Shown here: positions 16,265-26,221 of the stretch, in pieces
Numbering within the stretch: position 1 is the first letter of the stretch
Layout: each line of letters opens with the position of its first letter
Assembly (NCBI RefSeq): GCF_018638295.1
Contig: NZ_JABTTS010000002.1
Coordinates: forward strand, 335,954-399,953
Reading direction: 5' to 3'
Source of the DNA: Streptomyces sp. CHD11
Lineage (GTDB): Bacteria; Actinomycetota; Actinomycetes; Streptomycetales; Streptomycetaceae
Length of the DNA: 64,000 nucleotides
The notes under the pieces: generated by a model
Told to the model about the DNA's origin: nothing
Databases searched by the model: none
Seen by the model: the letters and a program-made list of their open reading frames with translations, nothing else
Position numbers and translations under genes: made by a program

Positions 16265-16738
16265 GTGTTCACAAGCGTACTGATGATCGAGAAGGCCCTG
16301 ACGTCCGCCGACGTGGAGTTCGTCACCACCTTGCACGGCGAGGAGCCGGTCTCCTTCCACGTGCTGCTCCAGCCGCGCGGAGAACAGGCCGACCGGCTGC
16401 TGAGAGCCATCGACGACGTCGCGCTCGGCGAGATCGACGAGGCCGTCCGCGAGCACGAGACCCCCGAGGGCGAGGAGGCCAAGAGCGTGGGGGAGCGGGC
16501 CCTGGAGGTGTCGCTGCAGGCCCTGCGCACCACCGGCGACACGGCGGACGGCAGGCTCATCGAGGACCACCCGCTGGACGCGCTGAAGGCCATGGTGGAG
16601 GAGGTCGGGGCGGACGAGGTGATCGTGCTGACCGACCCGCACTACGTGGAGGAGTTCTTCCACCGCGACTGGGCCTCCCGGGCCCGCCACAAGGTCGGGG
16701 TGCCGGTGCTGAAACTCTTCTCCCACAGCAAGGCATAG
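16265..16738 (+). CDS. conserved actinobacterial protein, Usp-like (often labelled indole-3-glycerol phosphate synthase)
   Basis: 157 residues from the GTG at 16265 behind GAAGGGG. The text VFTSVLMIEKALTSADVEFVTTLHGEE and MVEEVGADEVIVLTDPHYVEEFFHRDW suggests a Rossmann-like or universal-stress fold, acidic and soluble. Databases commonly name such proteins indole-3-glycerol phosphate synthase, but none of the TrpC barrel motifs are present and it is far too short, so I regard that name as an error. It sits upstream of murC and msrB in the same direction. Confidence 0.75.
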   Translation: MFTSVLMIEKALTSADVEFVTTLHGEEPVSFHVLLQPRGEQADRLLRAIDDVALGEIDEAVREHETPEGEEAKSVGERALEVSLQALRTTGDTADGRLIEDHPLDALKAMVEEVGADEVIVLTDPHYVEEFFHRDWASRARHKVGVPVLKLFSHSKA

Positions 16739-16818
16739 GCTGGGGCGGCGCTCTCCCCGCTCCGGCGCGAGGGCGCGAAGACCGCCGTCCCGCTCGTCGC
16801 ACCACTGGGAGAACACGC

Positions 16819-18207
16819 ATGGCACCCGGCCTTCCCACCGCCATGGACCGACCGCACTTCATCGGCATCGGCGGCGCCGGGATGTCGGGCATCGCCAAGA
16901 TCCTCGCGCAGCGCGGCGCCAAGGTCGCCGGCAGCGACGCCAAGGACTCCCCGACCGCCGACGCCCTGCGCGCGTACGGCGCCACCGTGCACATCGGCCA
17001 CGCCGCCGGGCACCTGGCCGACGACGCGAGCTGTGTGGTCGTCTCCTCCGCGATCCGCGAGGACAACCCCGAACTGCTCCGCGCGGCCGAGCTGGGCATC
17101 CCGGTGGTGCACCGCTCCGACGCCCTCGCCGCCCTGATGCACGGCCTGCGGCCGATCGCGGTGGCCGGCACCCACGGCAAGACCACCACCACCTCCATGC
17201 TGGCCGTCTCCCTCACCGCACTGGGCCGGGAGCCGTCGTACGCGATCGGCGGCGACCTGGACGCCCCCGGCTCCAACGCGCTGCACGGCGAGGGCGAGAT
17301 CTTCGTCGCCGAGGCGGACGAATCGGACCGCAGCTTCCACAAGTACGCGCCCGAGGTCGCGATCATCCTCAACGTGGAGCTGGACCACCACGCCAACTAC
17401 GCCTCGATGGAGCAGATCCACGAGTCCTTCGAGACCTTCGTCGGCCGGATCGTGCCCGGCGGCACGCTGGTGATCTCCGCGGACCACGAGGGCGCCCGGG
17501 AGCTGACCCGCCGGCTGGACGGCTCGGTGCGGACCGTGACGTACGGCGAGGCGCAGGACGCCGACGTGCGGGTGCTGTCGGTCCAGGCGCAGGGGCTGAA
17601 GAGCGAGGTGACCGTCGAGCTGGACGGCGCCCGGCTGACCTTCACCGTGTCGGTCCCCGGCCGGCACTACGCGCACAACGCCGTGGCCGCGCTCGCCGCC
17701 GGAGCCGCGCTCGGCATCCCGGCCGCCGAGCTGGCCCCCGCGCTGGCCGCCTACACCGGGGTGAAGCGGCGCCTGCAGCTCAAGGGCGAGGCCGCGGGCG
17801 TGCAGGTCATCGACTCCTACGCGCACCACCCGACCGAGATGACCGCCGACCTGGAGGCCATGCGCGCCGCCGCCGGCGACGCCCGCATCCTCGTCGTCTT
17901 CCAGCCGCACCTGTTCTCCCGCACCCGGGAGCTGGGCAAGGAGATGGGCCGGTCCCTGTCGCTGGCCGACGCCTCGGTGGTGCTCGACATCTACCCGGCC
18001 CGTGAGGACCCGATCCCGGGCGTCACCAGCGAGCTGATCATCGAGGCGGCCCGCGCGGCCGGCGCGGAGGTGACGGCCGCCCACGACACGACGGAGATCC
18101 CCGAGGTGGTCGCGGGAATGGCGAAGGCCGGTGATCTCGTTCTCACCATGGGAGCGGGCGACGTCACCGACCTCGGCCCCCGCATCCTGGACCGTCTGTC
18201 GAAGTAA
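16819..18207 (+). CDS. murC: UDP-N-acetylmuramate--L-alanine ligase
   Basis: 462 residues, the expected length. The N-terminal Rossmann domain starts HFIGIGGAGMSGIAKIL, the ATP loop is AGTHGKTTTT at residues 116-125 (Lys121), and ILNVELDHHANY and YAHHPTEMTADLEAMR are the Mur ligase signatures. It adds L-alanine to UDP-MurNAc in the cytoplasm, the first peptide step of peptidoglycan. Unusually for the gene it stands alone here, away from a division/cell wall cluster, as is typical in Streptomyces. msrB follows after 14 bases. Confidence 0.96.
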   Translation: MAPGLPTAMDRPHFIGIGGAGMSGIAKILAQRGAKVAGSDAKDSPTADALRAYGATVHIGHAAGHLADDASCVVVSSAIREDNPELLRAAELGIPVVHRSDALAALMHGLRPIAVAGTHGKTTTTSMLAVSLTALGREPSYAIGGDLDAPGSNALHGEGEIFVAEADESDRSFHKYAPEVAIILNVELDHHANYASMEQIHESFETFVGRIVPGGTLVISADHEGARELTRRLDGSVRTVTYGEAQDADVRVLSVQAQGLKSEVTVELDGARLTFTVSVPGRHYAHNAVAALAAGAALGIPAAELAPALAAYTGVKRRLQLKGEAAGVQVIDSYAHHPTEMTADLEAMRAAAGDARILVVFQPHLFSRTRELGKEMGRSLSLADASVVLDIYPAREDPIPGVTSELIIEAARAAGAEVTAAHDTTEIPEVVAGMAKAGDLVLTMGAGDVTDLGPRILDRLSK

Positions 18208-18221
18208 GGGGCTGATCTCTC

Positions 18222-18632
18222 ATGCCGTACGACGTCGAGAAGCCGGACGAGCAGTGGCGCGCGGAACTGTCGCCGTCCGAGTACGCCGTGCTGCGCGAGG
18301 CGGCCACGGAACCCGCCTTCACCGGTGAGTACACCGACACCAAGGACGAGGGCGTCTACTCCTGCCGCGCCTGCGGCGCGGAGCTGTTCACCTCGGACAC
18401 CAAGTTCGAGTCGCACTGCGGCTGGCCGTCCTTCTACGACCCGAGGGACACCGACGCCGTGGAGCTGATCGAGGACCGCTCGCACGGCATGGTGCGCACC
18501 GAGGTCCGCTGCGCCCGCTGCGGTTCCCACCTCGGGCACGTCTTCAAGGGCGAGGGCTATCCCACGCCCACGGACCAGCGGTACTGCATCAACAGCGTCT
18601 CGCTGAGGATGCGGCCCGCCACCCAGGGCTGA
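18222..18632 (+). CDS. msrB: peptide methionine-R-sulfoxide reductase
   Basis: 136-residue MsrB, which repairs the R epimer of methionine sulfoxide in proteins. Two structural CxxC zinc pairs are visible (SCRACGAELF and RCARCGSHLGHVF), and the catalytic Cys122 lies in RYCINSVSL. ESHCGWPSFYDP carries the second conserved Cys and substrate-binding residues. It lies 14 bases after murC, so they are probably co-transcribed. Confidence 0.96.
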   Translation: MPYDVEKPDEQWRAELSPSEYAVLREAATEPAFTGEYTDTKDEGVYSCRACGAELFTSDTKFESHCGWPSFYDPRDTDAVELIEDRSHGMVRTEVRCARCGSHLGHVFKGEGYPTPTDQRYCINSVSLRMRPATQG

Positions 18633-18656
18633 TCCGTCCCGTCCCTGCTCCTCCCC

Positions 18657-20102
18657 TCACCAGCCGGTCAGCAGCAGGTGGTTGAGGAGCAGGGCGAGCA
18701 CGGCCTGCCCGGCGAGCCAGCCGCGCGGGCCGGGCAGGAGCGCGCAGGCGGGCAGCAGCCAGAACGCGAACGGCAGCCAGATGCGCTCCGTCTCCGCCTT
18801 GCTCATCCCCGACAGATCGGCGACCAGCAGCGCCAGGAACGCGGAGAGGACGAGCAGGACCAGCCGGGGCGCGGCCCCGCGGGGGAGCAGGGACGCGGGA
18901 GGTGCGGCCCCGCGCGGCAGCAGGGCCCGGAACCCGGTCAGCGCCCCGCCGCACCGGCGCAGCCCCGCCACCGTCGCCGGGCCGACCACCAGCACCGTGC
19001 AGGCGAAATTCGCCCAGACCCAGTACCCGTACGGGCGTACCCCGCCCGCCCCCTGGTAGTAGCGGGTGACCAGCAGCCGGTACGCGTCCCACCAGTCGAA
19101 TCCCAGGGCCGTGAACACGGCCGGCACGACGAGGAACCCGGCGGCCACGTACGGCAGGGGCCGCAGCCGCCGGGTGCCCAGCAGCAGCACCGCCGCGCCG
19201 ATGACCGCGAACAGGGTGAGCCCGTACGACAGGTACATCGTCAGGCCGAACAGCAGTCCGGAACCGAAGCCGGTCCAGGCGGGACGGTGGCCCGTCACGG
19301 CGAGGGCGAGCAGGGCGACGGCCCAGGCGGTGACGGCTGTGAAGTAGCCGTCGGCGGAGGTCCCCACCCAGACCGCCCCCGGCGCCAGGACCAGGAACGG
19401 CGCGGCCCGGCGGGCGAGCGACTCGTCGGCGAGCCGGCGCACCGCGATCAGGATCGCGGCCACCGCGGTGGTGCCGGCGGTGATGACGAAGGCGCCCGCC
19501 CATCCGCCACCGCCCAGACCGATCCGGTCCAGCAGGACGAAGGTGAGGGTGGCGCCCGGCGGATGCCCGGCGACATGCGCGGGCCAGTTGTCCGGCGTGC
19601 CGATCAGGATGTGCGTGTCGAAGTCCCGCAGCGCGGCGGGGATGTCACCGAATCGGTCGATGACCCGCAGATACTCGTGCCGGGTGGTCAGCCGCTCCGC
19701 GACGCCCCGGGACCAGCCGTCCACCAGGGCGAGCGACCAGGTCCACGCCAGCGACGCCCCCCACGCCGCGCACAGCAGGGACCGCCAGGACAGCCGGGCG
19801 GCCAGCCTGGGGCCGTAGGCCACGACGAGGGCGGCGACGGCCAGTGCGGCCGGGGTGCCCGGGCCGGTGTGCGGCATCCAGTCGCCCACCAGTGGCGGCG
19901 CGGCCACCCGCAGCGTGCCGTACCGGTCCTGGATCCGGGCGCCGATCAGGACGGCCGCCAGGACCAGCAGCGCGGCCGCGGCGACAGCGGTCAGATCACG
20001 GACCAGCCCGCCGGAGGAGGGGGCGGGGGAGGCGGAGGCGGTGGGGGAGGGGGAGGTGGTGGAGGTGCTGGAGGTGGTGGTGCGGGGGAGATCGCGGTTC
20101 AC
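18657..20102 (-). CDS. polytopic membrane protein, GT-C glycosyltransferase-like
   Basis: 481 residues from the GTG at 20102. After a Ser/Thr/Pro-rich cytoplasmic stretch there are about ten to twelve hydrophobic helices. The first extracytoplasmic loop and the DTHILIGTPDNWPAHVAGHPPGA region resemble actinobacterial GT-C mannosyl- or arabinosyltransferases that use lipid-linked sugars, but I see no decisive catalytic motif. A direct repeat LLPRGAAP occurs twice near residues 400-415. It converges on msrB and is divergent from the molybdoenzyme gene. Confidence 0.7.
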   Translation of the reverse strand: MNRDLPRTTTSSTSTTSPSPTASASPAPSSGGLVRDLTAVAAAALLVLAAVLIGARIQDRYGTLRVAAPPLVGDWMPHTGPGTPAALAVAALVVAYGPRLAARLSWRSLLCAAWGASLAWTWSLALVDGWSRGVAERLTTRHEYLRVIDRFGDIPAALRDFDTHILIGTPDNWPAHVAGHPPGATLTFVLLDRIGLGGGGWAGAFVITAGTTAVAAILIAVRRLADESLARRAAPFLVLAPGAVWVGTSADGYFTAVTAWAVALLALAVTGHRPAWTGFGSGLLFGLTMYLSYGLTLFAVIGAAVLLLGTRRLRPLPYVAAGFLVVPAVFTALGFDWWDAYRLLVTRYYQGAGGVRPYGYWVWANFACTVLVVGPATVAGLRRCGGALTGFRALLPRGAAPPASLLPRGAAPRLVLLVLSAFLALLVADLSGMSKAETERIWLPFAFWLLPACALLPGPRGWLAGQAVLALLLNHLLLTGW

Positions 20103-20215
20103 GTCTTCACGCTAGGCCGCGGGAGCGGAGCCGAGCGGATGACAGGGTCGGACGTCAGCGTTTCGTCATCGTTCCCGGACCCGTTCAGGGGGTGGCGCGG
20201 ATCTACGGTCGGCAC

Positions 20216-21529
20216 ATGGATCGGTCTCTCCTCCCCACCCGTCCCGCGCGCGGACCCTCCTCGCCGGACTTCTGGCGCAGCCCGCTGCGCGGCTCCCGGT
20301 TCACCTCGGTCCTCGGGGTGGTTCTCCTCGGCGGCATCACGATCCTCTTCGTGACGGGACTGCTGTCGTACGCCGCCTACAACCCGGACCTCTCGCCGGT
20401 CAACGACAAGACACCCGGCAAAGGGCTCCTCGGCTTCTACCTCTTCTCCTGGCCCACCGACCCTCCGTGGCTGTACCGGCTCACCCAGGGCGTCCACGTC
20501 ACGCTCGGCCTGACACTCGTCCCGGTGCTGCTGGCCAAGCTGTGGTCGGTCGTGCCCCGGCTGTTCACCCTGCCGCCGGTCCGCTCGCTCACCCACGCCC
20601 TGGAGCGGATCTCACTGCTGCTCCTCGTCGGCGGGGCGCTCTTCCAGTTCGTCACGGGCATTCTCAACGTCCAGCTCGACTACGTCTTTCCGGGCTCGTT
20701 CTACCCGCTGCACTTCTACGGAGCGTGGGTGTTCTTCGGCGCGTTCCTCGCCCATACGGTGCTCAAGGCGCCGGTGGCGTTCCGTAATCTGCGCGAGATG
20801 CGGGAAGGGCGGGAAGGGCGGGAAGGGCGCGAGGAGCGGGAGGAGCGGGAGGAGCGGGAGGGGGGCGAGGAGCGGGCGGACGAACTGGCCGCCCCTCACC
20901 CCGACCCGCCGACCGTCTCGCGGCGCGGGGCGCTCGGTCTGGTCGGCGGCGGATCACTGCTCCTGTTCGCCGGCTCCGCCGGGCGCAGCTTCGACGGACC
21001 GCTGCGCGAGACCGCCTTCCTCACCCCGCACGGCGGCCCCGAGCCCGGCAGCGGACCGGCGGGCTTCCAGGTCAACAAGACGGCCGCGTACGCCGGGATC
21101 AGGGCGGAGGAGACGACGGAGGAGGCCTGGCGGCTGACCGTCACCGGGCGGCTGGGCACCGTACGGCTGGCCAGGGCGGACCTGCTCGGCATGCCGCAGC
21201 ACACCGCCGAGCTGCCCATCGCCTGCGTGGAGGGCTGGTCCACCTCCGACCAGTCGTGGCGGGGCGTACGGCTGCGGGACCTCGCGGCGCTCGTCGGGCA
21301 TGACGAGCCGGCGGACGTGTTCGTGGAGTCGCTGCAACGGCGCGGCGCCTTCCGGCGCGGGGCGCTGCGGGACAACCAGGTGGGCGACCCGCGTTCGCTC
21401 CTCGCCCTGTTCGTCAACGGCGAGGAGCTGACCCCCGATCACGGCCATCCGGCCCGGATCATCGTCCCCGCGGCGCCCGGTGTGCTCAACACCAAGTGGG
21501 TCGCGCGGCTGACCTTCGGTGAGCTGTGA
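20216..21529 (+). CDS. membrane-bound sulfite-oxidase-like molybdoenzyme with internal Tat motif
   Basis: 437 residues in three parts. Residues about 20-190 form a cytochrome b561/YedZ-like membrane domain with about four helices and several candidate heme histidines. Residues about 195-225 are a repetitive charged linker (REG and REE units). Then SRRGALGLVGGGSLLLFAG looks like a Tat-type twin-arginine segment, leading into a COG2041 domain with the cofactor ligand Cys337 in PIACVEGWSTSDQ. This implies Sec insertion of the first helices and Tat export of the folded cofactor domain. The electron donor and substrate are unknown. Its stop overlaps the next gene. Confidence 0.85.
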   Translation: MDRSLLPTRPARGPSSPDFWRSPLRGSRFTSVLGVVLLGGITILFVTGLLSYAAYNPDLSPVNDKTPGKGLLGFYLFSWPTDPPWLYRLTQGVHVTLGLTLVPVLLAKLWSVVPRLFTLPPVRSLTHALERISLLLLVGGALFQFVTGILNVQLDYVFPGSFYPLHFYGAWVFFGAFLAHTVLKAPVAFRNLREMREGREGREGREEREEREEREGGEERADELAAPHPDPPTVSRRGALGLVGGGSLLLFAGSAGRSFDGPLRETAFLTPHGGPEPGSGPAGFQVNKTAAYAGIRAEETTEEAWRLTVTGRLGTVRLARADLLGMPQHTAELPIACVEGWSTSDQSWRGVRLRDLAALVGHDEPADVFVESLQRRGAFRRGALRDNQVGDPRSLLALFVNGEELTPDHGHPARIIVPAAPGVLNTKWVARLTFGEL

Positions 21530-22017
21530 GGAGGCCCGGCCGGGTGCCGGCGCGCCGCGGGATTCCCCGTCCCGCGCCCGGCAGCCCGTTCCGGCTGGTG
21601 GTGCTGGTCTGTTCGTTCGTCCTCTGCGGGTATGCGGGGGTGCGGCTGCTCGACGGCGACTGGCTGCTGGTCGCGCTGTGGTTCGTGGGGGTCGCGGTGA
21701 TCCACGACCTGGTACTGGTGCCCCTGTACGGGGCGGCCGACCGGGCGCTGGTGAAGGGCGCCGGCCGGCGGCGGGAGTGGATCAACCATGTGCGGGTGCC
21801 GGTCGTGCTGTCCGGGCTGTTGCTGCTCGTGTGGTTTCCGCTGATCACGGGGCGGGTGGCGGAACGCTATGAGGGGGTGACGGGGCAGTCGGCGGAGGGT
21901 TACGCGGGGCGCTGGCTGATCGTCACCGGTGTGCTGTTCGGGGGGTCGGCGGTGGTGTTCGGGGTGCGGGTGTGGTGGAGGCGGGTGGGGGTGAGGCTGC
22001 CGGCTGACCGGCGGTGA
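21526..22017 (+). CDS. small integral membrane protein of unknown function
   Basis: 163 residues beginning at a GTG that overlaps the preceding stop (GTGA), so it is translationally coupled to the molybdoenzyme. Four hydrophobic segments are evident: LVVLVCSFVLCGYAGVRLL, LLVALWFVGVAVIHDLVLVPL, VPVVLSGLLLLVWFPLI and WLIVTGVLFGGSAVVFGV. I recognise no domain. Coupling suggests an accessory subunit or a neighbour in the same membrane process. Confidence 0.75.
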   Translation: MRRPGRVPARRGIPRPAPGSPFRLVVLVCSFVLCGYAGVRLLDGDWLLVALWFVGVAVIHDLVLVPLYGAADRALVKGAGRRREWINHVRVPVVLSGLLLLVWFPLITGRVAERYEGVTGQSAEGYAGRWLIVTGVLFGGSAVVFGVRVWWRRVGVRLPADRR

Positions 22018-22050
22018 GGGTGCCGGTGGGGGGGTGCCGGGACGGGGGTG

Positions 22051-22120
22051 TTCTCGCCCCCGCCGCCCCTCCTCTCCCCTTCCCCTCCCCTTCCCGTCCC
22101 TGGGGCCGGCCCCGGACCTG
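22051..22120 (+). repeat. intergenic repeat family, copy C
   Basis: CTCGCCCCCGCCGCCCCT, a pyrimidine-rich CCCCTTCCCCTCCCCTTCCC tract, then CCCTGGGGCCGGCCCCGGACC, matching the units at 11421, 13597 and 56251. It lies between two convergent genes. Confidence 0.6.
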
Positions 22121-22189
22121 CGGGTGGGTCGGGGGCCGGACGGGGGCCGAGGGGCTCGCTCCGTTCCGGGCCCGGTACTTCTACGCCGG

Positions 22190-22894
22190 CTAGGTCGGGC
22201 GTAGTGCCGCGAAGGTGCGTCCGTTCGTTGACCACTCCTCATCCGTCCGCCAGTGGGCGGTCCTGGCGTGGTGGAGGAGTGCGGGGGTGCCGACGCGGGC
22301 CCAGGGGAAGGCGGGGCCGGGAGGGCCGTGCAGGTCGGTGACCTGGACCAGGGCGCGTTCGTCGACGTCCGGGCCGGGAACCGTCTCGGCGATCAGCAGG
22401 CCCCCCGGCGCCAGGAGCAGGGCGAGCCGGTGGAGCAGGGCGACCGGGTCGCCGCCGATGCCGACGTTGCCGTCCATGAGCAGGGCGGTGCCCCAGCGGC
22501 CGGAGCCGGGCAGCGGGTCGAATACGGAGCGGAGCAGCGCCTGCCCGCCACGCCCGACGGTGTGCGCGACCGCTGCCTCGCTGACGTCGATCCCGAGGGC
22601 CCGGTGCCCCCGGTCGCCGAGGGCCGCGACCATCCGCCCCGGCCCGCAGCCCACGTCCAGCACCGGGCCCTCGCAGCGCCGCAGGACGTCCAGGTCGGTC
22701 GCGTCGGCCTCCTCGCACCAGCGTTCCACGTCCAGGGGCAGCAGCCATCCGTCGGCGCGGCGCAGGAACAGCGGCCCCCGGCCGGTGTGCAGGGCGTCGG
22801 CGTAGGGGTCGGCGGACCAGGCGGGGTCGGAACCGGCGGTCGCCCGCTGCCGTCCTACGGGCGTGGTCGTGGACACCGCCCGGATGCCGCTCAC
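22190..22894 (-). CDS. class I SAM-dependent methyltransferase
   Basis: 234 residues from a GTG at 22894 that overlaps the stop of the DUF2064 gene. The SAM-binding motif is VLDVGCGPGRMVAALGDRGHRALGIDVSE (about residues 67-95), followed by LLLAPGGLLIAETVPG. The acceptor is unknown. It is the last of a coupled three-gene operon with a GT2 glycosyltransferase and a DUF2064 protein, which suggests decoration of a glycan or glycolipid. Confidence 0.88.
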   Translation of the reverse strand: MSGIRAVSTTTPVGRQRATAGSDPAWSADPYADALHTGRGPLFLRRADGWLLPLDVERWCEEADATDLDVLRRCEGPVLDVGCGPGRMVAALGDRGHRALGIDVSEAAVAHTVGRGGQALLRSVFDPLPGSGRWGTALLMDGNVGIGGDPVALLHRLALLLAPGGLLIAETVPGPDVDERALVQVTDLHGPPGPAFPWARVGTPALLHHARTAHWRTDEEWSTNGRTFAALRPT

Positions 22895-23514
22895 CGGTGG
22901 GCCGCCGTCAGCGTGGCCAGGTGTGCGGCGAAGCGTCCGCCGGGGGCCGTGGCGGCGACCGCGGCGGCGTCGTACGCCGTGTCCACGTCCCGCAGCCGCG
23001 GAAGGTCCCGTACCCGCAGCCGGGCGAGCCGCCGCCGTTGCGCGGCGCCGGTGTCCGGGGTCGACATGGGTACCCCGCGCAACAGTCCCGGGTCGGGTTC
23101 GGCCAGGCCCAGCGCCCAGAAGCCGCCGTCCTCGGCGGGGCCGAAGTACGCGTCGCAGCCGGCGAAGTCCACGGTGAGCAGCTCCGGCGTCACCTGGGGC
23201 GTGTCCATGCCGATCAGCAGGGCCGGTCCGTCGCACCCGGCGAACGCCGCGGCCAGCCGCTCGTCGAGACCGCCCGCGCACTGCGGTACGACCTCGACTC
23301 CGGGTGGCAGCCACGGTCCCGGCGTTCCGTCCAGCACCAGGACCCGGCGCCGCGCGGGGGTGCGCGCCACCGCGTCCAGCGTGTCCGCGAGCGCCGCCTC
23401 GGCGAGCGCCGCCGCCTCCCCGGGGGTGAACGGCGGGGTCAGCCGGGTCTTGACCCGGCCCGGACGGGGCTCCTTCGCGATGACGAGCAGTGTCACGGGA
23501 GGCGTCGGGGTCAC
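22891..23514 (-). CDS. DUF2064 / TIGR04282-type glycosyltransferase-like protein
   Basis: 207 residues opening VTPTPPVTLLVIAKEPRPGRVKTRLTPPFTP, the hallmark of this nucleotide-sugar-transferase-like family, with MDTPQVTPELL and PAEDGGFWALGL conserved blocks. It is usually found next to GT2 enzymes. It overlaps both neighbours by four bases (GTGA), so GT2, DUF2064 and methyltransferase are made in concert. The biochemical activity is not established as far as I know. Confidence 0.88.
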   Translation of the reverse strand: MTPTPPVTLLVIAKEPRPGRVKTRLTPPFTPGEAAALAEAALADTLDAVARTPARRRVLVLDGTPGPWLPPGVEVVPQCAGGLDERLAAAFAGCDGPALLIGMDTPQVTPELLTVDFAGCDAYFGPAEDGGFWALGLAEPDPGLLRGVPMSTPDTGAAQRRRLARLRVRDLPRLRDVDTAYDAAAVAATAPGGRFAAHLATLTAAHR

Positions 23515-24227
23515 GATGCCACCTCCGCTGGTGCCTTCGGCTCCTGGAGCACCCGGCTCATGTCCCGTACCGCCTGCCAGGTGCCGCGCCAGGTGCCGGT
23601 CACCTTCGAGGCACCGGTGCGCGGCGCGTACGGGACGTCGTGCTCGGTGATCCGCCAGCCGGCGTCGGCGGCGCGCACCACCATCTGGAGCGGATAGCCG
23701 CTGCGCCGGTCGGTCAGCTCCAGGGCCAGCAGTTCCACGCGCCGGGCCGCCCGCAGCGGGCCGAGGTCGCGCAGCCGCAGTCCGGTACGGCGGCGCAGCA
23801 GCCGGGACAGGGCGAGATTGCCGGTCCGGGCGTGGAGGGGCCAGGCGTCGCGTGTCTGCGGGCGGCGCCGGCCCAGCACCAGGTCGGCCGCCCCGGTCCG
23901 GATCTCGTGGACGAACGGAACGAGCTCCGCCGGATCCAGCGAGGCGTCGCAGTCGCAGAAGCAGACGATGTCGGCCGTGGCGGCGGTCAGTCCGGCGTGG
24001 CAGGCGGCGCCGAACCCGCGCCGCTCCTCGTGGACGACGGTCGCGCCGAGCTCGCGGGCGATCCGGTCCGAGTCGTCCGTGGAACCGTTGTCCACGACCA
24101 GGGCGCGCCAGCCGGGCGGGACGCGGTCCAGTACCCAGGGCAGTGCGGCGGCCTCGTCGAGACAGGGCAGGACGACGTCCACGGACGCCGGGACCGGTGG
24201 GCCGGGAGGGGAGGGGGAGAGGGTCAC
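23511..24227 (-). CDS. GT2-family glycosyltransferase
   Basis: About 238 residues from a GTG at 24227 (another in-frame GTG lies at 24236). A GT-A fold is indicated by VDVVLPCLDEAAALPWVLDRVP, LVVDNGSTDDSD and FCDCDASLDPAELVPF, the last holding the metal-binding DxD-type acidic cluster. It resembles the dolichyl-phosphate mannose synthase/polyprenyl glycosyltransferase group, cytosolic face, without membrane anchors. It heads the coupled operon and is divergent from the response regulator gene. Confidence 0.9.
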   Translation of the reverse strand: MTLSPSPPGPPVPASVDVVLPCLDEAAALPWVLDRVPPGWRALVVDNGSTDDSDRIARELGATVVHEERRGFGAACHAGLTAATADIVCFCDCDASLDPAELVPFVHEIRTGAADLVLGRRRPQTRDAWPLHARTGNLALSRLLRRRTGLRLRDLGPLRAARRVELLALELTDRRSGYPLQMVVRAADAGWRITEHDVPYAPRTGASKVTGTWRGTWQAVRDMSRVLQEPKAPAEVAS

Positions 24228-24341
24228 GGCTCTCACCCTACGAACGCACAGCGGACATACCGGGCATCGACTCCTTACGGAACACGGACGTCGGCGGCCG
24301 GACCGCGCCGCTCGCGCGCGCGGAGGTGCGAGGCTGGCCGC

Positions 24342-25097
<756 letters not shown>

Positions 25098-25100
25098 CCC

Positions 25101-26213
25101 GTGCGGGACACGCTTCTCATCGCCCTGTTCGCCTTCCTCGGAGCCGCCGCGGCCGGTCTGCTCGGCGCGTGCGTGCTGCTGCTGATCCGGCGCCGGTCAC
25201 TCACCGCGCATCTCGCGGTGGTCGCCGGGGTCGCGGTGACGGCGATGCTCGCCGGCACGATGGCCGTCGCCCAGGCCATGTTCCTCTCGGCGCACGACCT
25301 GAGCGTGGTGACCACGGTCGTCGCCATGGCCGCCGTGGTCTCCATGGTCACCGCGCTGCTGCTGGGCCGCTGGGTCGTCGCCCGCAGTCGCGAACTGACG
25401 CTCGCCGCCCGCTCCTTCGGCGACGGCGGTGACTTCGCCGCGCCGGACGGCCCGGCAACCGCCGAACTGGCCGCCCTCAGCCGCGAACTGGAGGCCACCA
25501 GTGTCAGGCTCGCCGAGTCACGGGACCGTGAGCGGGCCCTGGAGTCCTCCCGGCGGGAACTCGTCGCCTGGATCTCCCACGACCTGCGCACCCCGCTCGC
25601 CGGTCTGCGCGCGATGGCCGAGGCGCTGGAGGACGGTGTCGCCGCCGACCCCGACCGCTACCTCAAGCAGATCCGCACCGAGGTGGAACGCCTCAACGAC
25701 ATGGTCGGCGACCTCTTCGAACTCTCCCGCATCCACGCGGGCGCGCTGACCCTCTCACCCTCCCGTGTCTCCCTGTACGACCTCATAGGCGACGCCCTCG
25801 CCGGCGCCGACCCGCTCGCCCGTGAGCACGGCGTACGGCTCGTCGGCGACCGGGTCGAGCCGGTGCCGGTGGAAGTGGACGGACGGGAGATGAGCCGGGT
25901 GCTGGGCAACCTGCTGATCAACGCGATCCGCAGGACCCCGGCCGACGGCACGGTCGCCGTCGCCGCGCGGCGCTCGACCGAGGGTGTGGTGCTCTCCGTG
26001 ACGGACGGCTGTGGCGGCATCCCCGAGGAGGACCTGCCGCGCGTCTTCGACACCGGCTGGCGCGGCACCCACGCCCGCACCCCGCCGGCCGGCGCGGGCC
26101 TCGGCCTCGCCATCGTCCGCGGCATCGTCGAGGCCCACCGGGGCAGCACCACGGTCCGCAACGTCACCGGCGGCTGCCGCTTCGAGGTGACCCTCCCGGC
26201 GACGGAGGGCTGA
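25101..26213 (+). CDS. sensor histidine kinase
   Basis: 370 residues from a GTG at 25101. Two helices at the N-terminus (about residues 3-28 and 35-62) with a third near 65-90 leave very little outside the membrane, so it is probably an intramembrane sensor. A HAMP-like stretch follows, then the H box AWISHDLRTPLAGLRAMAE, N box LGNLLINAIRRTP, and G boxes VTDGCGGIPEEDLPRVFD and GAGLGLAIVRGIVEAH. It pairs with the response regulator three bases upstream. Confidence 0.93.
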   Translation: MRDTLLIALFAFLGAAAAGLLGACVLLLIRRRSLTAHLAVVAGVAVTAMLAGTMAVAQAMFLSAHDLSVVTTVVAMAAVVSMVTALLLGRWVVARSRELTLAARSFGDGGDFAAPDGPATAELAALSRELEATSVRLAESRDRERALESSRRELVAWISHDLRTPLAGLRAMAEALEDGVAADPDRYLKQIRTEVERLNDMVGDLFELSRIHAGALTLSPSRVSLYDLIGDALAGADPLAREHGVRLVGDRVEPVPVEVDGREMSRVLGNLLINAIRRTPADGTVAVAARRSTEGVVLSVTDGCGGIPEEDLPRVFDTGWRGTHARTPPAGAGLGLAIVRGIVEAHRGSTTVRNVTGGCRFEVTLPATEG

Positions 26214-26221
26214 GCCCCACG

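Noticed and set aside
16265..16738. Indole-3-glycerol phosphate synthase as the product name
   Set aside because: Length and motifs do not fit TrpC; the name appears to be an inherited annotation error.
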